Source: Scylla paramamosain (lineage: Eukaryota; Arthropoda; Malacostraca; Decapoda; Portunidae). Taken from it: a DNA stretch of 64,000 nt. Position 1 is the first letter of the stretch; each line of letters starts with the position of its first letter. The notes below the pieces were generated by a model, which ran no database searches, was not told the DNA's origin, and saw only the letters and a list, made by a program, of their open reading frames with translations. Position numbers and translations under genes: made by a program. Shown in pieces: positions 1-13,803 of this stretch. The stretch spans positions 15,355,767 through 15,419,766 of the forward strand of contig NC_087171.1 of the NCBI RefSeq assembly GCF_035594125.1. The letters are read 5' to 3'.

Positions 1-590
1 AGCGGTTTGCCTTCATCGTGAGATCTCTGATGTGCTACAAAACCTGACAGCTGATGGATGCTAATTCTAAGAAGGACGTAAGACTCAAGGAGGGCACAAG
101 CACAATGGAAGTGAGGGTAGCAGGTAACAAGACCGCAGCTGTACGTAACTATACCGTTCCTTCATGAATTCAGTTTCCTTGCTCTCTTTCTCCCAGAAGT
201 CCATCGTGGTATGTCATGAGGAGGAGACTTTCCAGGAGTATGTGCTTGTAAAAAAAGAAAAAAAAAATGAGGTGAAAGAGGGAGGGTAAGAAAAAAAAAA
301 TGTTTCTCTGCCTCTGAAAGAAAGTTATAAGATAATTATATAGCCACGAGTTCGAGATCTATTCAAATACATGTTTTTGATCGTTAGTATTCCTTTTTAT
401 TATTATTATTATTATTATTCCTTTATCTATTTCTGCATCGCCATGACCATATTTGGGGTTGCTTGTGTGGACGCTAAGAAAGAAAGTAAGAAATGATGTG
501 CATGTTGATGAGTAAAGAAAAAAAAACAAGCAAGCAAGAAAGAAAGAAGAAAAAAGAAAGAAAGAAAGAAAGGAAAAGAAAGTTATTTAC

Positions 591-592
<2 letters not shown>

Positions 593-679
<87 letters not shown>
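593..679. repeat. (GA)n microsatellite
   Basis: An almost uninterrupted GA dinucleotide tract of about 87 bp, preceded by an imperfect AAAG-rich purine stretch from about 480. A second GA tract lies at 962-1030 and runs into a poly-A stretch. Confidence 0.98.
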
Positions 680-682
<3 letters not shown>

Positions 683-958
683 GGGAAGGGACAAAGTAAA
701 TATAAGTGGTCTGTGATAGATTCTTGATGAAGGTGGGAAGGAAGGAAGGTTGTAGGTGTTGCTTGTGGAGGAGGAGGAGGAAGAGGAGGATGGAAAAAAA
801 TGCCATTATTATCATTATCATAGTAATCTTAATTTTCCTAATATGTTGATGAATGAGAAGTAACAATATTATTATTATCATCATTATAATGTGTGAGATT
901 GTTGAAGAAAGACGAAGAGGAAGAGGATGAGGAAGCGAAGAGGAGGAAGCGAAGAGAC

Positions 959-1034
<76 letters not shown>

Positions 1035-1120
1035 AAAAAAAAGTCCTCCATAACTCACTTAAGGTTATCCCAAATAGAGACTATCACCACCACCACCACC
1101 GCCACCACCATCACCAACAC

Positions 1121-1163
<43 letters not shown>

Positions 1164-1366
1164 AAATGTACAGTCTTCGCCCACCACGCACGACTTTTCA
1201 TCCCTGCCCTTTCTCTCACCCACTACCACCACCACTACCAAGAGCGCCATTCTCATAAATCCATGTTTAGTTTCCCGCCGTGGAGGAAGTGAAGTGGGTT
1301 GCCTAATGCTAAAAGGGGAGCGGTGTCCGGCGAGGCGACTCCCCAATCTATACTTAACTTCTGACC

Positions 1367-1480
<114 letters not shown>

Positions 1481-1762
1481 AGGTGGAAGGAATGTAATAC
1501 TTCTTGTTTACCTTCTTATCCCACTTTTATTAATATTTTCTTCTCCTTTCCTTTGTCTCTTTTCCTTCGAGATGTTGCTCATTATTTCCATGTACTTTTG
1601 TTCTTTTTCCTTCTCTTCCTTCTTTTCTCCTTGTCCTCCTCATTCTCCTCCTTCTCCTCGTCCTTCTCATCTTCCTTCCCGTCTTCTTCCAGGACAAAAA
1701 CCTATCCACCACCTCCTCTCATCCCTGTCAGTTGCCAATCTAAACCAGGCTGCCCTAGCAAA

Positions 1763-1837
<75 letters not shown>

Positions 1838-2337
1838 GATGATACATTCAGCTATTAGTTTACCTCTATGGACAAAAATAGATGAATGTCCCCTGAATTG
1901 TGATTAATACCCTATAAAACTGACGCTGATCAGTCCTCACTCGGCTCAACACACTGGATGATACATTTCTGACACGTGGGCATGATGAGGACGACTGTAA
2001 CTACACTTGTCTTCTCGCAGTTGAGATCTTTTAGTGGTCTGAGCTTCATTTCTGCCGAGTAAAGCTGTCTACCGCAATACACATGAATAAATAAATGAAA
2101 ATACATAAAATAAAACAAAACAAAAAAAATAATAATAATAAGATAACAGAATAGAATTAATAAATAATGGACTAATGCGCGTCAAACTTTCACTGACAGT
2201 TAAAGGGTTAATTTCTTTTCGATTTTCAGACAAGGGGTTCACCGGACTTTACGACAATACTTCTTCAGACAACTGTCCGTACGTGGGTCAGCGTGGGATG
2301 CGCAGCCTTTGGAATGGTTCACGAGCAGAAGGGAATG

Positions 2338-2795
2338 AGGCCTACAAGTGAGTCTTTAAATACAGTGAGTGCTACAGGTGAGTCTTTAAAATGCAGTGAG
2401 GCCTACGTGGATGTATTTATATGCAGTGAGGCCTACGTGGGTATTTTTAAATGCAGCGAGGCGTACAGGTGGGTTTTTAAATGCAGTGAGGTCTATCTTG
2501 GGTCTTTAAATGCAATGAGATCTATCTTGGGTCTTTAAATGCAGTGAGGCCTATACAAAATGGGTTTTAAATGCAGTGAGGTCTATACAAGTGTGTTTTT
2601 AAATGCAGTGAGGCCTATACAAGTGGGTTTTTAAATGCAGTGAGGTCTATACAAGTGTGTTTTTAAATGCAGTGAGGTCTATACAAGTGTGTTTTTAAAT
2701 GGAGTGAGGCCTATACAAGTGGGTTTTTAAATGCAGTGAGGCCTATACAAGTGGGTTTTTAAATGCAGCGAGGCCTATCCGTGGGTCTTACTGCT
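2338..2795. repeat. 32-bp minisatellite, about 14 copies
   Basis: Tandem units of about 32 bp built around the core AAATGCAGTGAGGCCTATAC followed by AAGTGGGTTTTT. The first copies, up to about 2540, are more diverged and somewhat shorter. The copies from about 2540 to 2770 are nearly identical and differ mainly at GGCC/GGTC and GTGGG/GTGTG. No function is apparent. Confidence 0.92.
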
Positions 2796-3084
2796 TCATC
2801 AGCGGAAGGGAACGATGCTGTGTTGGGAGATTCAGCGTCCCTATCGAAAGGAAGAAAAGAACATAACCGAGTGGTAATCTTGGTTAAACTGAATATTCTT
2901 ACATGTTGTTCATTCATGTGTGGTTTATTTATCTCTTTTTTTTCATTTGTTTGTCTGTCTACCTGTTTATCTGTCAGTATGTTTATTTGTCTATTTTTAT
3001 AGGTATTGGAAAAGATGGAATCAATAAAGGTGTGCATGTCCCTTTGTTGACTCTCCTCCCCCACACAGCCTATGATTGAGCGAG

Positions 3085-3085
<1 letters not shown>

Positions 3086-3149
<64 letters not shown>
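3086..3149. repeat. (CA)n microsatellite
   Basis: A perfect CA tract of about 64 bp in intergenic DNA. Confidence 0.97.
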
Positions 3150-3151
<2 letters not shown>

Positions 3152-3904
3152 GATGGTTAGCGTATGTGTGCACGATTTCAAAACAATTGCAGCCATTAAC
3201 GTATATCAGTTTACTTTTCATTGATGTAATTGGATAAAGGCTGAGGCGTGCTACACTCCTCTCCTGCCCCATCACTGCCTCCCCTTGCCCATCACCCCTC
3301 ACCATCATTTGTCTTCCCTTCCCGCCTCCTCTTCCCTCCCTGATCTTCCGCTCCCCTTCTCCCTCACCCTCACCCTTATCGGAATTTCCACTCTCACTCA
3401 CACTTCTCCCTTGTCTCCCTGCCTCTCCCTCCTTCACCCAACAGTCCTGCTTACCCATATATGCCCCCACCACCCACGCTACTCTATCTACAGGAATTAG
3501 AAGAAAAAGATAACATCATTCAACAAGAAGTCTTCCAAATCTTTGACACGCTTTATATTCTCATTGGAACTTCTGTCAAGGGTCACGGAGATGATCAGCT
3601 GGGTTCTCATTGATGTCTTTCTGGCCACGGTCCAAGGGTAGGAAGGGCATGCACGTGGGGTAACGGTTCCCAGGTGCCAAATTCAAAGACTGACAGACTG
3701 ACAGACTAGGGAACCCGGGCGTAAAAACCGAAAAAAAAAAAAAATTGGTAACAGAATTCTTGTTAAACTGTCACTAGTCATGAACACACTCTTGGATGGC
3801 TGGTATTAACTTCCACTACAAGGGCCTAGTAAAAAAGAAAAAAAAAGAAGGAAACAATATACTAATAAGACGTAAATCTCTTATAGATCCTTATAGATTA
3901 TTTA

Positions 3905-5345
3905 GATAAGATAAGCTTTATTGTCACACTGAATACATATTCAACATGAAATTCTTTATGGCCTCCGAGCTCTCCAAAAGATATAAAACTTAATTCTAAA
4001 AAGTAAATAGTGTTATATTAAAAGTGTAGTAAGTTAGCTATGCTGAGATGCTAAATAGTTATACAATTTTATACTCTTTGGAATAAAAGAATTTTTAAAC
4101 CTATTTGTGTGTAGCCTTGGGAGAGCCAACCTTTTGCTTGATCTAAGGAAGACATAATGTTCTTGCAGTGGATGGCTTACATCAGTCATATTCTTATTCA
4201 TATGTTTCCTTACATATGTGTCATACAATTCATCTAATGACACAGTTTTTGCATGAAGTTTACCAGCAGTTTTAACAATTTTCTTCATTTTGTTCTTATC
4301 TCTACATGTTAACTTTCCATACCATATTGTAATGAGAAACACAAGACTGACTCTACCACTGACTTATAAAATAGTGATAATATTGTCCGGTCTACGTGAG
4401 TATTTCTCAGTATTCTAAGAAAATGGATACGCTGTTGACATTTATTATAAACCTGTTGTGAATTTCCAAATCCTGTTAACTTTTTATCAATTACTACACC
4501 TAAATATCTATATTTCTCGACTCTTTCAACCTCTTCATTAGCTGTAACAATTGTGTCAGGTACTCTAGTATTTATTTTGAAATCTACTATCATTTCTTTG
4601 GTTTTCTTTACATTGAGATTAAGATAATTGTCACTGCACCAGGAGAGAAAATCCCTTACTTGTGTCAGATAGTCTTCCGAGTTATCATTGCTGATTTTAC
4701 CTACAATAGCAGTGTCATCGGCATATTTTATTATGGACGAGCAAGGGGTACTACTTAAGCAGTCATTCATGTACACAGAAAAAAGTAACGGAGGGAGCAC
4801 ACAACCCTGAGGAGCTCCTGTATTCGTGGTTACAGTCTCAGATTTGATTTTTTTACTTTAGTATATTGTAGTCTCTCTGTAAGATAGCTATATATCCACA
4901 AGATTAATTTACTGTTTACCTTCATTTCTAACAATTTTTAAGCAAAACTTGTGGTTGTATAGTATTAAATGCACTGCTGAAATCTACAGAAAGAACTCTT
5001 ACTTGTGAATTTTTCGATTCAGGATGTTCACAAGTTTGATGAAATAAAGTTAACACAGCATCCTGGACACTCCTATTTTGAGAATAAGCAAATTGTAATT
5101 TATCTTTGTGATGAACAGAACTATCACATAGGTGTCTCTTTATAATGTACTCTAAGCACTTCATGATAACACAAGTTAGGGCTACAGGTCGTAGATCGTT
5201 AAATTCTTTTGGATTGTTATTTTTAGGCACAGGTATAATTTCAGATGTTTTCCACATATTTGGCGCTACACACTTGTCTAATGAAGTTGGGGAAAAAAAT
5301 CTGCAGTGGTTCAGCAAGTTGCTCTTCACATGTTTTTAATAATTT
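3905..5345 (-). mobile_element. decayed non-LTR retrotransposon (LINE), reverse transcriptase part
   Basis: Three pieces on the minus strand make up the reverse transcriptase and 3' region of a LINE. Piece 1 (about 5329-4928) has the fingers and palm start, with RPVALT and motif A, DFSSAFNTIQ. After a frame disruption, piece 2 (about 4850-4309) has motif B, GAPQGCVLPPLLF, and the catalytic motif C, YADDTAIVG. Piece 3 (about 4342-4034) is the C-terminal part and overlaps piece 2 in another frame. The 3' end is near 3905-3925 with AATAAAGCTTATCTTATC. This resembles the short repeated tails of CR1/L2/Rex1-group LINEs. The 5' part (ORF1, endonuclease) is absent. At least two frameshifts make it non-functional. 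Clade assignment within the CR1/L2/Rex1 group is inference. Confidence 0.88.
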
Positions 5346-5452
5346 CTTACTTTCTTTTCATTTTGATTGAGAAGCGAAGCAGCAACGTGTAACTTAAACT
5401 ATAACATATACGCTAGTGAATTTCACGTGGTTGTGCGTAATTTAAACACACA

Positions 5453-5487
<35 letters not shown>

Positions 5488-6639
5488 GCGCGGAGTTACA
5501 TCACAACCACAAACTAACATAAGTCGAAGCCGCTGCAGAGAAGGAGGGGCGTGAGGAAGGGGGAAAGAAGGGCTATCGAAGGAGAAAGAGAATAAGGCGA
5601 GATGCTAGAAAGGGGGGGAGGGTGGCAAGAGGAGAAGGATGAGAAATGAGGGGAAGATGAATGAAAGGTAGAGGGGGCAAAAAAAGGTGTTAATTATGAG
5701 AAGGTGGAAGGAAGAGACTGGGTACACGTTGATGATGATGATGATGATGATGATTATGATGATGATGATGATGATGATGAGAAGGAGGAGGAGGAGGAGA
5801 AGGAGGAGGAAAAGAAGAAGAAATACGTAGAAGAGGAACAACAACAACAACAACAACAACAACAAGATCAAGAACAAGAAATAGGAAGAAGGGGGAAGAG
5901 AAAGAAGAAGAAGAGGAGCAGGAGAAACTAGCAAACTGGGAAAGAATAACAAAATGAGTAGGAAGAGCGGGAATAGGAAGAGTAGGAAGAGGAGAAGAAG
6001 CAGGAACATAAAAGAAAACAAAGAAAAAAAAACAGCAGCAGGTAATACGTTAATCGGTCCATATATTAAGTTGTACATGTCCAAGTACACCACACCGCCT
6101 AAAGCAAGAAAAGCACAGGATAGTAATGGCGAAGATTTCTCTCCACCCAGGCGAGGAGGGCGAGAAAGGAGAAAAGAGAAGAAGGGAAACATGCAGCAAG
6201 AAAAAATTGCAATGAAGAATGATGAGGAGGAGGAGAAAAGAGAGCAGGAGGAGGAGGAGGAGGAGGAGGAGGAGGAGGAAGGTATGTGGTGGTTCTGGGG
6301 GCAAATAAGGCAGTAAGAGGGAGGTAATGAGACTGAAATAGCTATCATCACCTTCCTTCACCACCACCACCACCAACATCACCACCACAAACAACAACAA
6401 CAACAACAACAACATCAACGACAACAACAAACACTGACTGGCCTAAAGTAGAGCTGAGACCATTCCTTTCTCTCCCTTTCTCCCTCCCTCCCTTCCCTCT
6501 CACCTGCGACTTACCCGCCTTCTGGAAATAGTATCCCTCCCAGTTCTCCTGATCCTACGAGTGATTAGTGTAGGTGAGAATAGACGGAAAGCCGCTGTAT
6601 GTGAGCTCTTTGTCAAGGCTGGGGAGTATGGATGAGGGG

Positions 6640-6688
<49 letters not shown>

Positions 6689-7760
6689 TATGTATGTACG
6701 CATATGAGCATTTATCAAACTATCAGATTATTATTCTATCCTTATTTTATTTTATTGAAATCTTATCTATAAAATATTGCACTTATTCTTTACTATTTCA
6801 TCCGTTTGATAGGTTTACTTCAGGATTTTAAGTCAGTTTTTTTTTTTTTTCTTCGCCTTTCCACGACTTGTCCTGTTTGAAGAGAGGAGCATCAACACAC
6901 CTCGAGCAGACCTGGAACTCTTACCCATTCAACTTGTTTATTTATTCATTTATTTGAGGAAGAGGCAATCGAGCGATTTTTTTTTTTTCAGTTGTTTTGA
7001 GTCCTTGACCAGCTTTCTTGACATGCAAACAAAAAAATAAAAAAAATAAATTGAATTAAATTAAATTAATGAATTAACTAATTGATTAATTACTTAATTA
7101 GTTAATTGATGAAATAATAGCGCAGATGTAATGAAGCCTACCATTTGGGTATGTGATAGGAAAATGTAAATGAATACTGTCAAAACAAATGCACTTCTCA
7201 TTCCGTCTTGATGAAGAAGAGTGTTCGGGGAGAGAATTCTGCGTGCACAGGTGACAGATTTGGACTCGTCAGAGCGCTGTGAACTCGGAGAACAACGAGA
7301 ACGACACTAGTGGATCAGAGACAAGTTAAAAAAAAAAAAAAGGAGAAAGATGATATGATCTCTCACACTGGACTCCACTTGTGCATCAGGAACAACAGGT
7401 GTGGGTGAAGGGGCGTGCAAAGACCGAGTTAGGTGCTATGAGGGTTCCATTCGTCTTGACAGGCAAAAAATAGTACTCATTTGGTCAGGTCACCAGACAC
7501 AATGGCCGAGCATGTACTTAGTTAGGTGGCGGCATGCCGGGCACTTGTGACATTCTTTCTTGCGTCGTGGCAGGGAAGTTATTGTCACGCCTCCTTTTCT
7601 GGAGTGTTAAAGGAACACTGAGAAATTGAACGAAGATGTCAGGCAAAATGCCAGTGCCGGGTGTGGGGGACACTGGAGAGAAGGCCGCCCAGAGGGTCTT
7701 CCCTCTGCAAGACGGCCCTCCAGTGTGGGAGAAGGAAGTAGTGACTGTAGGCCTGCAGGA
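5346..7760. other. gene-free DNA with purine/trinucleotide repeats
   Basis: It contains CA/CT repeats at 5446-5484, GAT/GAG/CAA-type trinucleotide stretches between 5730 and 6430, a (GT)n tract at 6643-6686, and AT-rich sequence with poly-T runs. Long frames here are all low complexity (Asp, Glu, Leu or Ser runs) and do not look like genes. I recognise nothing else. Confidence 0.65.
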
Positions 7761-7917
7761 CAGTTCATGACCCAAGGAAGCCTTTAGTTCAGTTCATGAC
7801 CCAAGGAAGACTTGAGTCCAGTTCGTGATCCAAGAAAGGCTTTAGTTCATTTCATGACTCAAAGAAGGCCTTAGTTCAATTCATGACCCGAGGAAGGCTT
7901 TAGTCCAGTTCATGACC
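7761..7917. repeat. 29-bp minisatellite, about 5.4 copies
   Basis: Five consecutive units of exactly 29 bp, built on CAGTTCATGACCCAAGGAAG plus CCTTTAGTT, followed by a 12-bp partial unit. Units differ from each other at several positions, so the array is old. It lies directly next to the dispersed repeat at 7919-8330. Confidence 0.9.
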
Positions 7918-7918
7918 T

Positions 7919-8330
7919 TCAGCGGGGAAGGGATGCGCTGTTTAAAGCCCCGCTGGATCTTTCTGAATTTTCCAAAACCCGGAAAAAATTTTCTCTCACG
8001 CAGTCTTGATTACTGTCGCGAACATATTGCTTATGTCATCCTTGTTATGTACATTATAACGCACAAAGAGCTTTATCAGATCCCCTCTTAACGTACACTC
8101 CTCTAAGAAATGTAAATAAAAAAAAACTTCAATCTCCTTTCATAAGGAGTATTCCTCATCCCTAGCATCTTTTTAGCCACTCTCTTTTGTACTGATTTTT
8201 ACACACCTATATCCTTCCTGCAATATGAGAAAAGAACTGCACAGCATAATCTAGATGAGGTCTGACCACTGCCAAATATACGTAACTTTAATGTTATAGC
8301 CACTTCTCTCAACACTTTATACAGCGTAGT
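7919..8330 (+). repeat. dispersed repeat family A, distal part
   Basis: About 400 bp whose first 200 bp is clearly similar to the reverse complement of 27870-28135. Shared features include GGGATGCGCTGTTTAAAG, CCGCTGGATCTTTCT and TTTATCAGATCCCCT. The later part contains CTGCACAGCATAATCTAGAT and GAGGTCTGACCACTGCCAAA. I associate these phrases with a widespread arthropod interspersed repeat. It probably belongs to the same family as the pieces at 19973-20115, 28528-28760 and 59525-59680, which look like the proximal end. No protein is encoded and the class is uncertain. Confidence 0.6.
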
Positions 8331-8436
8331 ACTCGCATTCCCTCTCCTTTTCTACCTCCTTTATACATAGACACAGGAATGCAGGGAAGATTTGAAAAGG
8401 CCAGTGCTCTCACCTTCCCACCATCACTACTACTAT

Positions 8437-8522
<86 letters not shown>

Positions 8523-8558
8523 ATAGTAGTATTACCACTTCTACTACTATTACCAACG

Positions 8559-8600
<42 letters not shown>

Positions 8601-8789
8601 CTGCTGCCAATAACTTCAGTCCTCCTCACCCTCCTCCTTCTCTTGCTCCTCTTCTCGTCTCCCCCCCCTTCAGCATTCCAGTGAAAATGAGTCCCAGAGT
8701 TCTCAGAGGCGACCCCTCTTGCGCTCCTGTCGAAGGCAATGGTGCTATCAGTTTTGATGCTCTCCATCCCACCCCCCCCTCTGTTATGT

Positions 8790-8842
<53 letters not shown>

Positions 8843-10462
8843 ACATTCTTCCTCTTGTGCTTCTTGTTCTTAGTGTAACAGTTTCATTTTCATCATTGTC
8901 GTCGTCGTCATGATTGTTATCATCATTATCATTGCCACTATCGAGTTATATGTATTGACTTTGTTGTTGCTGTTTTTCTTCTCTCCTCTCTTCTTACTTC
9001 CATCCTTCCTTCCCATCCCTGTACTCTCCTGTTCTCTCATACCTTCTCTGGTTCTCTTCGTTTATCTTTTCCATCCTCACTTTCTTTCGTCCCCTCATTC
9101 CTTGTACGCCTGTTTCTTCCTCTTCCATCCTCGCTGCTCTTCCGCACCACCCACAGCCAGGGTCACGGGCCGGAGAGGTTAGATTTAGACCACCAAGCCA
9201 TACGCGAGATGCTCCAGTGTTGTGGTTCTCTTCACACATTCAGGAACGACAGGCTGACATCCCGTCTGTTCCGGCCTCACTCCATCCCGCCACCTCCTCG
9301 TACTCAGCACCTTTCTCTCTTTTCTTCTGTCTTGCTCTCACACACTCTTTCTGTCCTTATCTGTCTGTCTGTCTGTATATCTATCTATTTATCTATTTGT
9401 CTATCTATCTATTTAGTTTTACGGTGCTAGTAGTGGAATCAGTAATGCAAAAAAAAAAAATGACACATATAACATAGATTTTAAATTACAAGAGGCATGG
9501 TCTTCTGCTACAGTAAGATAAAATACAAGACGATAAAATAATATGATACAAACATGCTCCGTTCCTACAGGAGATATACCTATGTATTTTCTGGCAAACA
9601 TTTACCGCAGACTTGAACACGACAAGCACATTCTCTAGATTTATGACGTGGTGATATCTACATAGGAGAATTTGAGAAAAATACCCTAGATCCACATACA
9701 TCTCCTGAGTCGTCTTGAAAGCCAATGAGAAACTAGGCGCCCACACCGCATGCGAGGAACGCTGCCCGAGCACAGAGAGCTACGTCGATGTGTATGGGCA
9801 TTCATATTCTACGTAAAAAGAGCCTTGGTAACGTTTTTCTTTTTTTTTTTTATCCAAAACTTGGCGCCATAATTGCATGGTCATTTGGCAGTGAATGCTA
9901 ATTAAAGAAATATAATTAAACATGTCATGAGTAAAATCTAAAATTTATATAAAAGAACGTTAGAATTATAGCTTGTCGAGAAACCCAGCTTCTCTACAAA
10001 CAGAAGTACCAGTGTTCCAGTTCCAGTGTTCTGGAAGGTTAGACATCTCCCCCAACATCACATATAGGTGGTAGTTTATATCCTTATCCAGGCACCGATG
10101 GAGGAATCTCTCGCTGGTCCCTCAGACTAGTAATGGGCAGAAAATCAGTTTGGTGTATTTCTGGTGTTGGCAGTGATTGACGGAAGTGTAGCGTCGTGGC
10201 GCAACAGACAACGGTTGTGCTGCTGCTGCTGCTGCGGAAGGTCTGGGGAAAGAACAACTAACCAAAAAAAAAAAAAACATCTTTCCAAAAAGCTGAGAGG
10301 CTGTGGAAAACATACATCTAAGGCAGTGTGCATTTTCCCAAACACGCCTTGTCCTTTAAACACTGAATGAAACAGCTTGTACTAATCGCCTTCTTTCTGA
10401 GTGTTCAGAAGCTTCGTTTCACTTTCATCCTTAGCAAACAATCGTGGTCCAGTTGTTGTTGT
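8331..10462. other. gene-free DNA with trinucleotide and CA repeats
   Basis: Apart from the trinucleotide block at 8426-8600, listed separately, and a (CA)n tract at about 8794-8840, this is unremarkable sequence. It has pyrimidine-rich patches and TATC-like short repeats at about 9360-9415. No coding potential or RNA gene is recognised. Confidence 0.6.
8426..8600. repeat. (CTA)n-(TAG)n palindromic trinucleotide block plus (CAT)n
   Basis: About 55 bp of ACT/CTA repeats switches at CTACTAGTAG to about 38 bp of TAG repeats. The two halves are reverse complements and can fold on each other. After a short spacer, a (CAT)n tract follows at about 8561-8599. Every frame is open, giving the Leu/Val/Met/Ser homopolymers seen in translation, none of which is a gene. 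Confidence 0.93.
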
Positions 10463-11206
<744 letters not shown>

Positions 11207-11212
11207 TTTTTT

Positions 11213-11260
<48 letters not shown>

Positions 11261-11599
11261 AATTCACCTTTTTTTTTTTCCAGCAAAGCCAAGTGTTCAT
11301 CACTTCTGCCAGCAGTAGAGGGCCGCCACTCGCTCGCTGCTGACACTCGTCCACAGCAAGGAAACGTGCCTGCCAGACTCTTGTTTGTTCATCTTACCTT
11401 CACTGTACACTTTTCCAAACGCCCCACCCTCGAATATTAAGCATGGATATAATTTTATAAGCTAAAGCAGTACAAATATTTTCTAGATGAAGCTAAGGTT
11501 CAATCTATTATCTATTATCACGCGCGCATCGCCTCTCACGTCCTCCTCCCGCCCTGAGGCCAATGATTGGTGGAGGCTGTCTCCCGGCCTGCTGATTGG

Positions 11600-11679
<80 letters not shown>
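11600..11679. repeat. (GT)n microsatellite
   Basis: A perfect GT tract of about 80 bp, followed about 40 bp later by an AGAC tetranucleotide repeat at 11723-11768. Confidence 0.97.
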
Positions 11680-11681
<2 letters not shown>

Positions 11682-12467
11682 CACTGGAATCCATTGACAA
11701 CTTTATGAGATCTTATAGGCAGGCAGACAGACAGACAGACAGACAGATGGACAGACAGGCAGACAGACATGAGTGAATACATAATTTCAACTAACTGCAT
11801 TGGCGGAGGCATATACCAAGTCTAATCTAGCTACACGGCCGGCACCCACCTGCCATAGTAATTAGCAGGTGGCGGTGCCTTAACAACCATCACTAGAACA
11901 GGAAAGCATTACGGTATAATCAGCAGCTCCACCGCGCGGTTCTGAGCACTGCCCGCACACCCTGCGGCAGACAGCCACTAGTGCCTTAATAACGTGCGCG
12001 GCTTTCTTTGTATCATTAATTTTGGCAACACTCGCGCCTCTAATGTAATATCTATCCTATTGGGGAAACATAATTGTTTTTCTCTTCTAACATTCGCCTT
12101 TTCTTTAGCACGACTGTGTAAGATACAACTTGCCTATTGTGCTTTCTAGTGCGTTTCTTCACTCAACCTTAGTTTGAATAAGGTGTGCGCTGCGCCAGTA
12201 CTCCGCCATATAAAAGTCGTCTTATGTGCCCTCACCTTGAAATCTGAGGTTATGTCATTATCATCTTCAGCATTCACTGTCACTCTTCTAAATACAATTG
12301 TGCTGTATACATGTATATATCTCAAGATTTAGTACTTTTTTTTCACAATGAAAAAAAATAACGCTGGTGAGCTGCACGTGGTTGCAGTGTTCATCATCAA
12401 CTTTATTTTTCATCTTGTATTATCGATCATTCTGATGTAAAAGACATTAGTTTTACTCTCATACTGA

Positions 12468-12522
<55 letters not shown>

Positions 12523-13699
12523 TAACTGATGAAGAAAATCGATCAGTCAGATATTCTGATAAGGCTGCACGACTGAATATTTTACTGTCATTATAATGGG
12601 CAATCCCCGTGTGGCCATGCGTGCGCGTCCCCGCCTTGTCGGTCTAACAAAAATGCTACCGGGACGCCAGTTAGCGAGTTCCTCCTCTACTCTTCGCTCA
12701 CCATCAGATGAATAATTGTGATCGATCAGCGGTGCGTGGCGGGTGGTGCGGGTAGGCGGGAGGCTGGCCAGCCGTCCCTTGCAGCACCATCACTGATGCT
12801 GCCAAGATAACACGACCACCCACCACCTCGCACCGCCCCGGCGAGGGTGATCCCTGGCCCTCGCTCCTCTCCCCGTGCACTGCATTGTTCTTACCTCCTG
12901 AAAATCGGCGGTAATGTGTGTTCTCTGAGGTATTTAATTACTGTCATCATCATTTTGCTGCAGGACTGGAAGCTCCCACACCACACAAAGGAGCACCTGT
13001 CTCTTGGTTGTACGTCTGGCGGCGGCGAGGCGAGTCTGCCACGACTCATGTCTGACGAAGCTTACTGAAAACACGGTCCTGATTACGGCACACCCTCAGC
13101 TTAGATAAAGGAATGTAGGGAGGCACCGGGGAGGCTCCACCTGAGGGATGAACTAAGGCCCGCGTCTCCCTGACCAACGGGAAGGAACCATTTCAGCGAG
13201 TAACCACAATCAGGAGCGGCCCGGCGCGACGCAGCGAGAAGGTATGAAAGCAGAAGTCGCTGTAGGGAGTGTGTAGAAGCTGTGCACTCTTATTACATTA
13301 TCTTCCCCCTAATAAAGTACACACAGGCTTACAGGCCCGAGGAGCAAATGTCGAGTGTGCAGCGGATGATTTTTTTTTTTTTTTAAGATCAATAAAATAT
13401 AATTGGGTGTATGATTTAACCGGAGAAAAAAAAAAGGACAGTTGCAATTATTTTTTTTTTCAGATGAGAGGACTGGGTGCGTGGGCGGTGGTGAGTGGAA
13501 GGAGGAGTGGGTGCGTGGGTGAAGGAGTGGGTGGCGGGTCCAGACTCCGCCAGCCTCGCCCGGCATAGCTCAGCCCCGCCCTGAGATAGTACTGGTCGAT
13601 TGTCCAGGTGAGTTTATTGGCCAGATGTGCGTCTAGACCAAGGAAGCTAAAGACACCACTTCCCCCTACCTCACCTCCTCCTCCTCCTCCTCCTTCAGT

Positions 13700-13722
13700 G
13701 TATTATTATTATTATTATTATT

Positions 13723-13790
<68 letters not shown>

Positions 13791-13803
13791 CATCATCATC
13801 ATC
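13700..13803. repeat. (TTA)n-(TTG)n-(CAT)n compound trinucleotide repeat
   Basis: About 27 bp of ATT/TTA repeat, then about 66 bp of TTG, then about 13 bp of CAT. It is purely repetitive, and the Tyr/Cys/His runs in translation are artefacts. Confidence 0.95.

Noticed and set aside
4034..5329. Three separate genes on the minus strand
   Set aside because: They are consecutive pieces of one frameshifted LINE reverse transcriptase and not independent genes.
5605..6430. Leu/Ser/Phe-rich and Glu/Lys-rich frames on both strands
   Set aside because: Low-complexity translations of GAG, GAT and CAA repeats. Opposite strands give complementary runs, as expected from repeats.
8309..8836. Asp/Ser/Thr homopolymer protein on the minus strand
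   Set aside because: Translation of CAT, TAG and CTA trinucleotide repeats.
12847..13068. Possible small gene in a GC-rich stretch, with similar frames at 14193-14378, 16487-16705 and 17555-17857
   Set aside because: No recognisable domain, no conserved splice pattern, and composition explained by GC-rich or GGT-type repeats.
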